In this document: positions 22,195-33,264 of the stretch, one piece after another
Layout of the letters: every line of letters begins with the position of its first letter
Numbering within the stretch: the stretch's first letter is position 1
Origin: Cyanoderma ruficeps
Taxonomy: Eukaryota > Chordata > Aves > Passeriformes > Timaliidae
DNA length: 64,000 bases
Assembly: GCA_008694505.1 (NCBI GenBank)
Contig: VZDJ01000219.1
Location: 10,468,350 to 10,532,349, forward strand
Direction: 5' to 3'
Position numbers and translations under genes: made by a program
The notes under the pieces: model-generated
The model's input: the letters and a program-made list of their open reading frames with translations, nothing else
Database searches by the model: none
Told to the model about the DNA's origin: nothing

Positions 22195-24990
22195 TGTCAC
22201 TGCAGTTTAGATTACTTAAGTGAAAACACTTACCTGAAGAACAAGGGAAAGGTCTGCCTGTGTGGCTAAAGTTATGTTTGAGCTTGTTCCCTTGGAGGTG
22301 AACAGGCAGGGAACTTCTTTTTGTACTTAAAAAAGAAAAAAAAAACAAGTATAAACCCCCAGAAATGAACATCTCCCCCAGGCTAGTGAGGGCATCAGTG
22401 GGGTGTGACAGCTACACCCTCTGTCCAACCCCCATCCCACAGCTGCTCTGTATCTCTTTCCAGAGCAAATCCCTCTTTCCCAGCAGTTTGCCTTCCCCGC
22501 CAGTTTAATTTCAATACAGTTGGATTTCAGGCTTCCTCCTCTTAATCCCCACTTATTTCTTTAAACAGAAATGGTCAACCATTTCGGGGCAAGGTGGATT
22601 AGTGGAAGCGTTGGCAGAGAGCAATCTCTGTGTGGGAAAACCCTCAGCGTGTTTCCTCCAGTGCCAGATTAGCTGGGCTGGCCCCTGCTGAGTGAGGAAA
22701 TGGATCATTGCTAATGTTGTTTAATTTTGCTTTTCTGAGATGGGCTGTGCCTGCCTTAGCTCTGCATAGCTCGGCTGGATTTCGTTTGCCACTCATAAAC
22801 CTCTGTGCCTTTCAATAGCAGGATGGCAGTGGTGACACTTTTACAGAGCTAAAGTGGGTCAGTTGTGGGGGTTTTTTGCCCTCCTTAAATTTTGCACTGG
22901 TTTAAAGTCAAACATTCATGGAGTAATTTCTTCATCTTTTTCTGTTTGGCCCCCTCACACTCTCTTGGTCTGTTTGCTGACTGACCAGTAACTCATAGCA
23001 CTGCAGCTGTCACATTGTGGAGTTTATTTGCCTAGTCACTTTTTGCTTTGCGAAATTAATTAGATAAGGATAGATTTAAGTGACTGTGGAAGTCGGCCAT
23101 GAAACATTACGTTCTCATTAGCTGGAATAATTCAGTTGCTTTGCTGTAATCTGCAGAATCTCCGCAGAGTCAACAAGATGGATGTGAGTGAGAGGAGGGG
23201 AAGTTTTGCAGTGACCTCTTGCCAGGGGGTGGTGGTGGGATGGTTCCTTGCAATCAATATCCCTCCTTTGGAAAGGGCATCCTTCTTGCTCCGAGCCATG
23301 GAGCATGACCAGGAGGCTGCTCCTGTTTTCCAGGAGCAGAGTCAGTACTTCTGATTCCTCTCCAAGGCACTTGGCTGTCCTCCCCTCCCCACTGCTGAAG
23401 GGTCCCTTCCCCACCCTGTCACTGCAGATTTCCCGCTTGGAAAGGCAAAAATTACTTCTTCTTTTACAAACAGAGAGGAATAGAGAGGAAAGGAAAGAGA
23501 AAAGGTGATAGAGAAAACCAAGTCAGACAGAAGTCCGTGTAACAAACAGGATAGAGTTTTGTTTTGGGCTCGTATGCCCAAGCATGTGTGATTTGAGCAC
23601 CTCAAGTTGCTTTTTATCATGGCAGATGCTGTCATGATATAGGTAGTAAAAAAATAAGGGGGCTTTCTATTGGGATGAATAAAGAGCCAAATTTTATATC
23701 AGAGTAAAATAGGATTTCGATGTTGTCCTAGATTTGATAGCCTGAAAAAGTAGATTTTTGGGGACCTGCAAAGTATGAATTTTAGAATCCATGCTTCCAT
23801 GTGCAAATGGCTGTTGTGGAGGCTAAATGGAAATCTTCCATGCTTCCATGTGGGAGGATGGGGCTCTGCTCCTGCAGAGAGGATGAGCTGTCAGGAATGT
23901 TGAGCTGTAGCCTGTGAGCAGAAAGGTGACTGAATTCCTGGGAGACAAACAGCTGGAGCTGCACTGACATAAGGCTGGGGCATGGATTTGGGACTGGATG
24001 AGTCCCTTCTATAAATAATTGCTAAGGAATACAGAACTCGGGAAGCTAAGGACAGAAAACAATGGCAGGGACAAAAATGCAGAGCTAGGGAATACTCTGA
24101 GAGACTGGAATGAATCATAGAGTGAAAAACAAACCAGACCAGGGGAAGGTTCTGGGGTTAGAGCAAATAATGATGCACCTCTGTTGTAAAGAGCCTTGAA
24201 TGAAAGGCACTTGGTGAAAGTGCTTTATAAGCTGTACACAGGATTGAATTCCACTGAGGCCAATGGAATTGCTCCCATTTATTTTTTTTAATGAGTTGAT
24301 TTGGGCCTCAATGGCCATGTTTTGATCCCCTGTGTTTTGTGGATGTTTTCTTACTCTGCTGGAGAAATATATCAGTTGGTTTCAGCCGGACTCTTCGAGC
24401 ACTAAGTTTGTTAATTGTGAGTTAGGTTATTCCTGTTGTTGTTTAGGATCATGAGCTGTCGTGGGATCAAGAACCTCTTTGCCTAGCAGAGCTTTAAAAA
24501 GCACTTCTGCTCAGGACACAGATAACATTCTGGTGCTGGCAGGGCCGTGGTACTTTAAGGAAAGATAGAGAGCTAGAAAATAGAACTTATTTGCAACTGT
24601 GGGGAGAACTTGACAGAATTTGTTAGCTGAGAAATCAAGACTGGTGGTGAGAGCTTGTCAAATCAAGGCTCCCTAACCATTTTCTTCAAACCAGCATAAG
24701 AAATCCACCTGGATTAGATGCATGACCTAAGTAAAATTAATTCTTTAATCTCCTAATGATTCCAAGCAATTAGCTTGTCAGATATTTGTAGCTGACTCAA
24801 AAATATTTATATTTTTTAGACTTGAAATGGAAAAGACCATTTTGCCCTAATGTCTTTAAAACTGTCAGACATTCAGCTGACAGCAGCAGGAATCTCAGAA
24901 TGCCCTCAGTGGAGGTCAGATTCAGATCCCCATCTCCAAAGCTTTGCTGGATCTTTAACTCTTGCAATATTCTCTCCCAGACATTCTGGT
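22195..24990. other. Unique noncoding DNA, no gene seen
   Basis: Short frames only. A 16-bp word, TCCATGCTTCCATGTG, occurs twice 49 bp apart (23,788-23,803 and 23,837-23,852). No other structure was recognised. Confidence 0.55.
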
Positions 24991-24996
24991 TAGGCA

Positions 24997-25020
24997 GTGT
25001 CAGTGTCAGGACACTGACAC
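24997..25020. repeat. Inverted repeat, 11-bp arms, 2-base loop
   Basis: Arms at 24,997-25,007 (GTGTCAGTGTC) and 25,010-25,020 (GACACTGACAC) are exact reverse complements around AG. With such a short loop it is more likely a protein-binding palindrome or a mutational product than a stable RNA hairpin. It is too short for a microRNA precursor. Confidence 0.65.
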
Positions 25021-25315
25021 CTCTTTGCTTTTTCTTTCCCTCTAAATTATTTATCACAGCTATCTCCGTTTATTTTAAAGTTTGCTATGACCACCTACCA
25101 CATAATTGCAGATCTGAGTGCAAATCGGGAAGGGCACCTGGGGCTTGAGTTTTCTTGTCAATAAATCATCAGGACAATCTGGGAGCTGCAGCAGGGTGAG
25201 GTGTACCTGTGGGCCAAAAGTGTAGGACACTGTAAGTGCAGTGAAGCAGGAGAGTGGAGAAAAAAAGAACTAATTAATGCTTATTGAATAAAACTATTCT
25301 TCTCTTTATCTGTGG

Positions 25316-25346
25316 GAATTAGATTTAGAAAGAATTAGATTTAGAA
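25316..25346. repeat. Two direct copies of a 15-bp word, 16-bp period
   Basis: GAATTAGATTTAGAA occurs at 25,316-25,330 and again at 25,332-25,346, separated by one A. This is a simple replication-slippage-type duplication. Confidence 0.9.
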
Positions 25347-25349
25347 GAG

Positions 25350-25432
25350 GCTCGAGCAAGCTGATGCGGTGACATGGATTTCGGTGTAGCACCGAGGCCA
25401 GCGTTGTTTGCAGAAGCAGACACCAAGGTCGT
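25350..25432. promoter_or_regulatory. Small CpG cluster with a 15-bp hairpin
   Basis: Six CpGs lie in about 85 bp of otherwise CpG-poor DNA. At 25,381-25,395 TCGGTG and CACCGA are perfect inverted arms around TAG. CpG retention suggests constraint, lack of methylation or a young insertion, but no element family is recognised and there is no other promoter feature. Confidence 0.22.
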
Positions 25433-25439
25433 GTCTTTG

Positions 25440-28400
25440 AACTACACATGTTTTTGATGGGAATAAAAATGGAAGACATTTGTGGTGTCTTTGAACTGGT
25501 ATCAAAAACAAGAACTGGAGGTCACCAAGTGACAGTGAAGGAAAGGATGCACCCAAAATATTCGTGACAAAAATTCCTTCAGCTGGGTAGAGCTTGGTAC
25601 TGCACAAGAACTTGGCTGCATAAAAATACCCTGCAAGAAAAAGGCTGGAAGGGAGCAGAATGGGTGTGCTTTGGGAAAACAGTGCTGTAGCCTGTAAATC
25701 AAGTTGTTTGCAGTGATGGCTGGGCCAGTGCCTCAAAATTCTGCTGTGGGGAGCAGCAGCAGCCAGGCTCCAATAGAGGACCTGGGTCCAAAAAGGTGCC
25801 TCCCCACCCCTGTGCAGGGACAGAGGCTCCTCTCCCCTGCAGCTGGTTTAGTACAAAGGACTGGCAAGTTGGTGGGGGAGGTGAGAGAGGACAGGGGAGT
25901 TTCGTGCTGGTTTCTATTTTCCCCCTGCTCTCTTGCAGCTTTTCCTGGAGGTTTCACCCTGAAGATATCCTGGGTGCCTGCAGTAGAGTTGCTGCTTGAT
26001 ACAGCAGCATCCCTCTGTGCTGTGACATGAGGGGCATGTCCAGCCTCACAGGGAGGGACAAGTGTTCCCAGCACAGCCATGCCACTGGCAGGGCTCCTTC
26101 CCAGGTGGTTTCTTGTTTTTCTGGTGAGTGTTCCATGTCTGCAGCAGTGGAGCTGGAGCCACGAGTCTCCCTGAGACAACAAGGAGGGTGTTTGAGGTGG
26201 GGAAGGCTGAGCCAAGTGTCTTGAAACAGATCATAACAGTCAAGTGTCTAAAATGCCCCACAGTTTTTTCCTTATGGACAGCGCATGGCTGCAACCTTGT
26301 TGAGACCCCTGACTCACCTCTCCAGCTCTTCCCACCCTGTGTGCTACAACTCAGTTGATGCAGAGCCACTCAGAACTCAGCTGAGCTTCAGGAAAAATTT
26401 GCCTTAACTGCGTATCTGTTGTCAGTTTATTCCACTTACTGACCTTTCCTGGCTGCTTCCTCCTGTCTGTGGTTGTGTCAGCCTAATCCATCCATCGAGG
26501 AGGAGTGTCCTTAGGAAGGGCTGTCACTCTGGATGATTGACAAAAGGAAGGGCGTTTGTCCTTTTGTCTATCAGTGTGATAAGCAAATCCAGTGCCAGTC
26601 ATTTGCATGCAGGGAGGACGGTTTCATTAAGAATTTCATTAAGATGGTAATGTTTAATGTTTCCTGGAAAAAATGAGTTTTTAGGTTGTTCAATTATATA
26701 ATTAAAGTCAGAGAATTAGGGAAGATTGCAAGCTGCTTGCATAATGTGGGCAAGTTTAATGGTAAAACTTGTAAATAAGTTCAAAGGAAATGAGCTTTCT
26801 TTATGTTCCTTGGCTTAAATGGAGTTTGTCTCCTGCAAGGGTGAGGGATATGGAGAAGGGCAGATGGGCACTTAACAGGCTCTGACAGAGGGATGTATTA
26901 ACACACAGGTGTCAGTTTTCTCTGAGCTTGAGCAACAGGAGATGGGTGACCTGGTAAAATGCAGAAAGTGCTGCCAGGCTGGACCAGGCTGCTCCATGAG
27001 CTGTGCCAAGGCTGGGATTTCAGAGCACTTCTTCCACTTCATTTAGCACAGCACTGGGTTACAGGGGCTTTGGCCTGGGGTTTTGCAAGATGTTTTTTTC
27101 CCCCTCTGCTGTCGTTTTGTCTGTCCCCACACGGGTGAGGTTGAGATTCTGCACGCAGGTTGTGCTAGAACTGGCTGCCTGCTCCGTGTGTGGTTTCCCA
27201 GAGCACAAGAGGACCTGAACCTGGAATTCACTCATGTCTCAATGGCTCACGAGGCTCCCTGACTCCTGTCCTGCATCAAAACCACGGACCTGTAAGTGGG
27301 GATCTCCCAGGGAGCTGCTGTGCCCCTGCCTGCTGAGGGTTATCAGCTCCACGTCGTTATTCCAGAAGATCTTCAAATCTTTTCGTAGCATTCCTCAAAT
27401 GTCAGTCCTGAAAAGTGACATATAAAGGGAATTTATTAGGGAGAATTCCCAGCAGAAGCTCCAGCAGTATAACACCTTAAAAAGAGAATGGTGACCTGAC
27501 AGAGCTGCAATGGTACAATGTATTATGTGCCTCTCCTTTAGTACTTTATATAGGTTATTTTAAGGAAATGACTGTTTTGGATGCACCATTATTCTTTATA
27601 AAGAAGATCTATATTTGAGTGATTTGAGAATGACAGCTGTTTCCTCCTTGCTTATTTTTCCTGTTTTCCACAGAGCGTTCCAATTCATTTCATTGCAAGC
27701 TTTTATTTTGTTTGATTTGTGACTTTTGATTGCTGTCCAGCATATTAATATTTCATATGGAAAATAATTTATATGAATTAATTTATCCAGTAGTCTTTTA
27801 CTCATTCAGCTTGTGAAATGTTCGCAAAAATATCCTTTAATTTATTAAATCCCATCATTTTCCCCCCAAACTCAATATACATTTTATAACCATTCCTTGG
27901 GTTGTGAGATGGTTTAGAGCATTTCCTTTGGAGCATGTGGTGATGTTGCACTTTTGGGCACAAGATCAGGCTTTGTATTTTCCAGTGCTTATAGTCTGGT
28001 CTTGGTGGAAGAATCCCTTTAGCCCCTGAGTGAGCTTTTGCCTCAACATCTGTTCTTGCCGATGAATATTTTTATTTATTTTTTTTTCTTCCCCCCTCAT
28101 CTCAGCACATTGACAAGAATGATGCATAAGTCTTTCATTATTATTTATCTGCAATGTTTTATGCATCAATGAATCCCATATTTGCCTTCTGCCTGATAAA
28201 TACTTGGCTGCAGGGAGAAATGTACCCACCCGGTCATTAGCAGTCAAAGAATGGTGCGTCCTAGGAGAATACTGCTGGGTCAATAAAATTGTGTCTAGGC
28301 ATTATGCTGGACAAAAGGGGATTACTGGGGTATTGAATGGGAGGTGAGTGATTATTGATTGAAGTATTTGTGTTTTGAAATAGCTCTGAATAAAAACATA

Positions 28401-30805
28401 CCTCACGTGTTGTCACTTGCCGAACTTCTGGTTTTTCTCTGTGCTAATGGAAGGAATCCTTCTGTGCTGCCCATTAACAGTGGTGTTATTCACCTGCTCA
28501 GTTGTGGAGCCTGCCCTGTACAGCAATTCAGACTTGATTTGTGGTTCTGAGTTGTTGCCAGTGAAACTGTGAATATTGGGGCTCACAAGGTCCAAAATGC
28601 ACCGTGTGGATTCGTCCCTGACCCGTGGGTCCATCCAGGGTCAGCCCTTGTCCCACGGCTCAATCTGGCAATAACAAAGTTGTCTGGAGCAACTCTCTGC
28701 TTTAGCACCACTCTCCATTTAACATCTCCATATTTCCTGTCATCGGAGCATTGAGAAGATTGGGAATGTATTTTGCTTCCCAAATTCCCCGGAGGGATCG
28801 GATTTCTCTCTGCAAAGTAGTTAAGAATGCTGCATAGATGGGGAAGATTGATGAGCAGTAAGTAAAATATTTAAAGACGTGTGTAAGACAAGCTTTGCAT
28901 GGTATCCATTTATCATCTTGAGTAGATTTCATCTCCAAGCTGAGTTCAGACTTTTAAAGGAGAAAACGAGAGCCTCTGCTCTTGGAAGTGCATCTTTAGA
29001 GAACTTTAAGGAGCAGCAGCCCCTGCAAAACGAGTCTATCTGTGGATCTTTATTGAACTGTTACTCGCTCCACATTTATTGCTGCAAAGGCTTGGTCGCT
29101 GCTGATGGCAAGAGGGACACAATCAGACGTTTCAACAGTGTAATTACTCTGGTGTGGAGGCAACAAAGTTGTTCCAAGGTCGTGTTGTCACATCAGAGCA
29201 GGCTGTTTCCTGCATCTCATTTTTATGCCCACACACAAAGAGACACTTTTCTGGCTGATATTTATAGAGAAGTCCTACAGTCATTTTAATTATGCACAAC
29301 ATACTGATGCCTGCTTCACTGATCATAATTGCAGCTCTGACCTGTTTTATTTTGTGATTTAGATGCTTTCTCTTAAGCATTGCTCTGGGCTATGATTTAC
29401 AGCAGCAGGTACTAGAAGTGAGGAGACAGCCATTGATAAGGCAGCTTTGGCTGGTGGAGGCTGGCACAAGCTCTGGGCTGTCACTGAAGGGCTCCAGCAT
29501 GTCTTGAGCAGCCTTGCCATGTCTCAAACCCCTGGGAGGGAGGGGACCAGGTGTTTGAAACATGGCCCGTCCCATTCTGCTCCAATGACCTGTCTTGTCC
29601 ACCCCTTCGAACTTTGTTTCCCCTCCTAGCACTTTCCAGTGTGAAAAGTTCACAGCCAAAACCTCCACACTCTGTCTATTCCTTCAGAAAGGGATTTGAT
29701 TTCTGATCTGAATGATTGGTCACGCAAAGGCAAGTCCAGGAGCAAGGTGAATGCCCTACCACAGGCAGCCTTGTGCATGGTGGTGTCCAAAAAAAAAAAA
29801 AGCAGCCTGGCACTACTGCAGTGCCCCTTCCTTTTGTCACATTAAAGTTTCACTAAGAGGAGAAATCCATTTCTTGTAAAACAAGGAAATGCAGGAACGT
29901 GGCATCTCACGAGCAGCAGTGCTGCCAGTCTGCATGTTGTAGCAAATCACCCCCAGGGAGTGTCTGGGGAGACTTAATTTTTTAAATCCCTTGTCATGTT
30001 ATGCCACTCGCTCGTTTACCAGCAGAGGTGTCAGAAGACAAGTTCCACGGGGCCTCTGCAGTGCTTGGCAACAAAACATTTGTCACCTAATTCTTTTAAA
30101 TGGTTCCCCAGGGCAGGGAAGATGTGAGTGTTTGGGAGAGAAGATGACCCATTTCCATCTTTCAGAAGTCTTCCTCAGATGGAAGCTTTGCTAGGAGGGA
30201 TTTCTGCTGATGGAGGAAACACAGGGTGAGACAAGCCCTTTGGAGAGTTGACTTTCCCTGCAGTGTGGGTTGCAGAGCCCTGTTTTGGTCACTTTAGTCT
30301 CATTAATTAGGTCTGGGCTTGCATCTGTCCTACCACATTCAAATCCACTCTAATCAGCCCATTGTGATCCCTCTGCACACAGACCTCATGGTGGGTGTCC
30401 TGAGCTGAGTCTGGAATCATGAGCCCTAGAATTGAGTAATCCCATGTCCTGGGCTCCAAATAAGCCCATTCTGGCTGCAGCAAAGGCTTGGGGCATTGCA
30501 CAGGGTGAAATCGTGGTTGCTGAGTCAATGAAGTCACCAGGCCCTCTCTTCCCTGGCAGGCAAGGGCTGAGGTGTCTGCTGAGGGAACCGGGAGCAGTTC
30601 AGCTCTTGCTATGCATTTCTTTTTTTTTAACAAATTCAACGTTTCCCCTGAATTCTTCACTTTGTCTGAAAGCAACAGGTGGTGGTGGTGGTTGGATGGA
30701 CTGGAGAGCCACATCCACAAACGCCAGACAGAAGTTTAGTCAAGAATTAGTGATCAGGAAGGTGGCTTCTGCTTGCTCTGCTTCTCCCCTGGAGTCAGTC
30801 TGACT
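25440..30805. other. Unique noncoding DNA, mixed composition
   Basis: No gene is recognised; the longest open frame is 160 codons (25,733-26,215, minus) with a chance-like composition. About 27,540-28,160 is AT-rich, with a T-rich run near 28,068-28,092. An A13 run lies at 29,789-29,801. Confidence 0.55.
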
Positions 30806-30811
30806 GTATTC

Positions 30812-30849
30812 CCCTCCAAGGATGGAGTTTCCCTCCGAGGATGGAGTCT
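30812..30849. repeat. 19-bp tandem duplication
   Basis: CCCTCCAAGGATGGAGTTT at 30,812-30,830 is followed directly by a copy differing at two positions at 30,831-30,849. This is a local slippage duplication. Confidence 0.85.
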
Positions 30850-30852
30850 GCC

Positions 30853-30876
30853 TTTTTTTTTTTTTTTTGTGTGTGT
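30853..30876. repeat. Poly(T) tract followed by GT microsatellite
   Basis: Sixteen T residues (30,853-30,868) are followed by GTGTGTGT. This is simple-sequence DNA. It could be the antisense tail of an old retroposed copy, but no retroposed body is seen beside it. Confidence 0.8.
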
Positions 30877-31555
30877 CTTTCTGTGGTATTTTAAAGAAGC
30901 ATGACATGGCATAACTCTTGTAGGAGAATATTGTGTGTTCCATAACATGAAACTTTAATGGCTGTGGGACTGCTCAGCACAGGGCACCTAACAGACCACT
31001 GGAATGGACTGTGGCTTTTCTCACCTCCAGGGTGATGGTTTGTAGTGCAGATATCTGCTCTGGAGTGGGCTTAATGCCACTTGCTGAATCTAGTTTAGAG
31101 AAGAGGCCTTAGTAAGAGAGGAAATGTTGAGATGCATTTCAGTTGGGTTGTTATTTTGTTTGCTCTTTGTATTTTTTATTTTTTCTGAGGGTAAAATAAA
31201 TGCAGGAAGTGTTGGCCTTATTCTGTAGCATTCACAGGCTATTTCTGCTAATTTTTTTAGCAGGACCTGCAACAAGAATTCCCCTTGTCTCCGTGTATCT
31301 CAGCAATGCCTCTTCATCCCAGGTTCATTGCACTGGCGTGAGAGACCTGGGAGCAGCCGTTCACTCCATGCTGACCTGAGGTGTGAAATTCATTTTATCT
31401 AAGCTACTGAGTTGCTGTGATTGCTCCTCATTGTGTGAGGGTAAACAGTATGGGAATCCTCTGTGCTCCCTCACCTTCTCTAGTTGCGTCACATCATCTG
31501 CTCTACGAAGCTTGGCAGAGGATGTGAACTTGTACAGGGATTTCAGAATGGTGTG

Positions 31556-31645
31556 GGGTTTGTTTGGATTTTTGTTTTGTTTGTTTAGTTGGTTTGATTT
31601 GTTTTCATTTAAAAAGAGAGGGGAAAAAGGAAAAAAGGAAAAACA
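31556..31645. repeat. Low-complexity TTTG-rich then A/G-rich stretch
   Basis: A run of TTTG and TTTGG words changes into GGGAAAAAGG and GGAAAAA words. It is low-complexity DNA without coding potential. Confidence 0.7.
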
Positions 31646-32188
31646 CTCAGCTCATTGACATACTGAATATTGACAATTTGAGTTATAACAGGGGGTGATT
31701 TCAAGCATGGTGTTGTTCTTCAAGGAAGAACAAGTGTTCTCAGTAAGAGGAAAAACACCTGGAGTCCAAAATAAATACATAGCAGATTTGGACTGGTGTT
31801 TTCTCTGCCTGTCTTGGAGCTGCATCCTCAGGCCCAGACCTGGTGCTGTGGTTTCATGCAGAGTCGTTTGCAGACCCTGCTGCTCCATGTGGCTCTTTCT
31901 GAGATGGTTGGTCAGCCTTTTGTGGTGCCTGGACCCTTTCTGTGTGTGTGAAGGTGTGAAATGAAACCAACCTCCACCGCCCCAGCTGCTTTTTTCCTTT
32001 TCCTTGGGCTCTTTGCCTCACTGAGGTATAAAGTTCTGCAATTTCCAGAAGCAAATGCCTCAGTCTGTCTCGGACCAGGCTCCAAGTGGCAGGTCCTGGA
32101 AGCAGATGTGACAGCTGCAATCGGATTTGTCACCCAGCCGGTGCCATCACAGCCAGTGACAGCCACTGCAGAGCCCTGCCAGAGGCAG

Positions 32189-32246
32189 AGGAGCCCCCGA
32201 GAACTCCTCAGCACAAAAGGAGCCCCTGAGAACTCCTCAGCACAAA
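32189..32246. repeat. 29-bp tandem duplication
   Basis: Units 32,189-32,217 and 32,218-32,246 are adjacent and differ at one base. Each starts AGGAGCCCC and ends CAGCACAAA. Near-identity implies a recent duplication. Confidence 0.9.
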
Positions 32247-32249
32247 CCA

Positions 32250-33035
32250 GCTCGTGGATGATTGACCATCAGTGCGTGGGCACTGCACAGCTGGGCTGGA
32301 TTTGGGATCTGCTGCTCCCCTGACCAGCCCTGCAGGGATGTGGGAGCTGCTTTCCCACCTGAAGGGGGCTATTGCTGGCTGCCTTCATGAGGAGGGGTCA
32401 CAGGATCCTGTCTGTTTCAGCGCACAGTGTGCCTGCATCGTTTCTGGGTGGATCTCAGCCATGCAAAGCAGGCTCAGGCTCTGCCCGTCTGTCCTTGCAG
32501 GGAGCTCGTTTCAGATGGTTTCTCTGTTGGGTGCTCAGGCCACCTCTAGAGCACAGCTGGTGAAAATAAACTAGATGAGATGGATTATGTAGGCACTGAG
32601 TGATGATCTATCTTGAGGAGCTAAAGCCTGAAAGTGTTCTTGTTTTTGTGTCCAATGTGTCCCTGCTTCCTTCCTTGAGTCAAGTGGAAGTTGTTTAGAA
32701 GTTACGAGTTAAGTGGATTTAGGTACTTGGCTCATTCAATGATAAACCCCTTGATGTCTCTTTGCTTTCTGTCCTTACAATCTCAAGGTGTCAGTGAGTG
32801 ATTTCTTCTGTCCTTCTGCATGATGGAAAGAAGTCTGACAGCGTGGATAGATGTCACTTGCTATCAGGCGCAGATATGAAATGGCCGAGAAAAGCATAAT
32901 GAAATCTTAAGTAATTTCCTTTGCTGTCTTCTGAAGCTGAGAGGATGCTTTATTTTGATGTGTGGTTCCTTCTTTTACCAAAAAGCATTTCTCCTTCATT
33001 CCTAACCTTTGGTATTAGGAGATCCAATGAGGCTG
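32250..33035. other. Unique noncoding DNA
   Basis: Nothing recognisable was seen beyond short chance frames (longest about 100 codons). Confidence 0.5.
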
Positions 33036-33164
33036 GCAGGGCACGAGCAGAAAGCAACCTCTGAACCCTGCAGCATGAGCACCACCGACCTGTGCTGGGT
33101 GAAGCAATGCTCTCCTGCCACAGGCCCCAGCTTGGTCCTGACTCAAATTCACGTGGACACTGGG

Positions 33165-33262
33165 TTTTGTACGCATAAAGCTTTCTGGGACCTGCCTCCC
33201 TCAGTTAGAAGTTGCAGCTTTTATGCTGGCACGCAGCTATTGGCGACCACCGAAACGCTGCC
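33165..33262. promoter_or_regulatory. CpG-retaining stretch with octamer-like site nearby
   Basis: Five CpGs fall within about 90 bp, four of them within 30 bp. Just downstream TTTGCATG (near 33,265) resembles the POU octamer and ATTAAAA follows. This is the profile of a candidate conserved noncoding element, but conservation cannot be judged from one sequence. Confidence 0.2.
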
Positions 33263-33264
33263 TG

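Noticed and set aside
25733..26215. 160-codon open frame, minus strand
   Set aside because: GC-rich local composition leaves several frames open at once; the content is repetitive Ser/Pro/Gly/His with no recognisable family.
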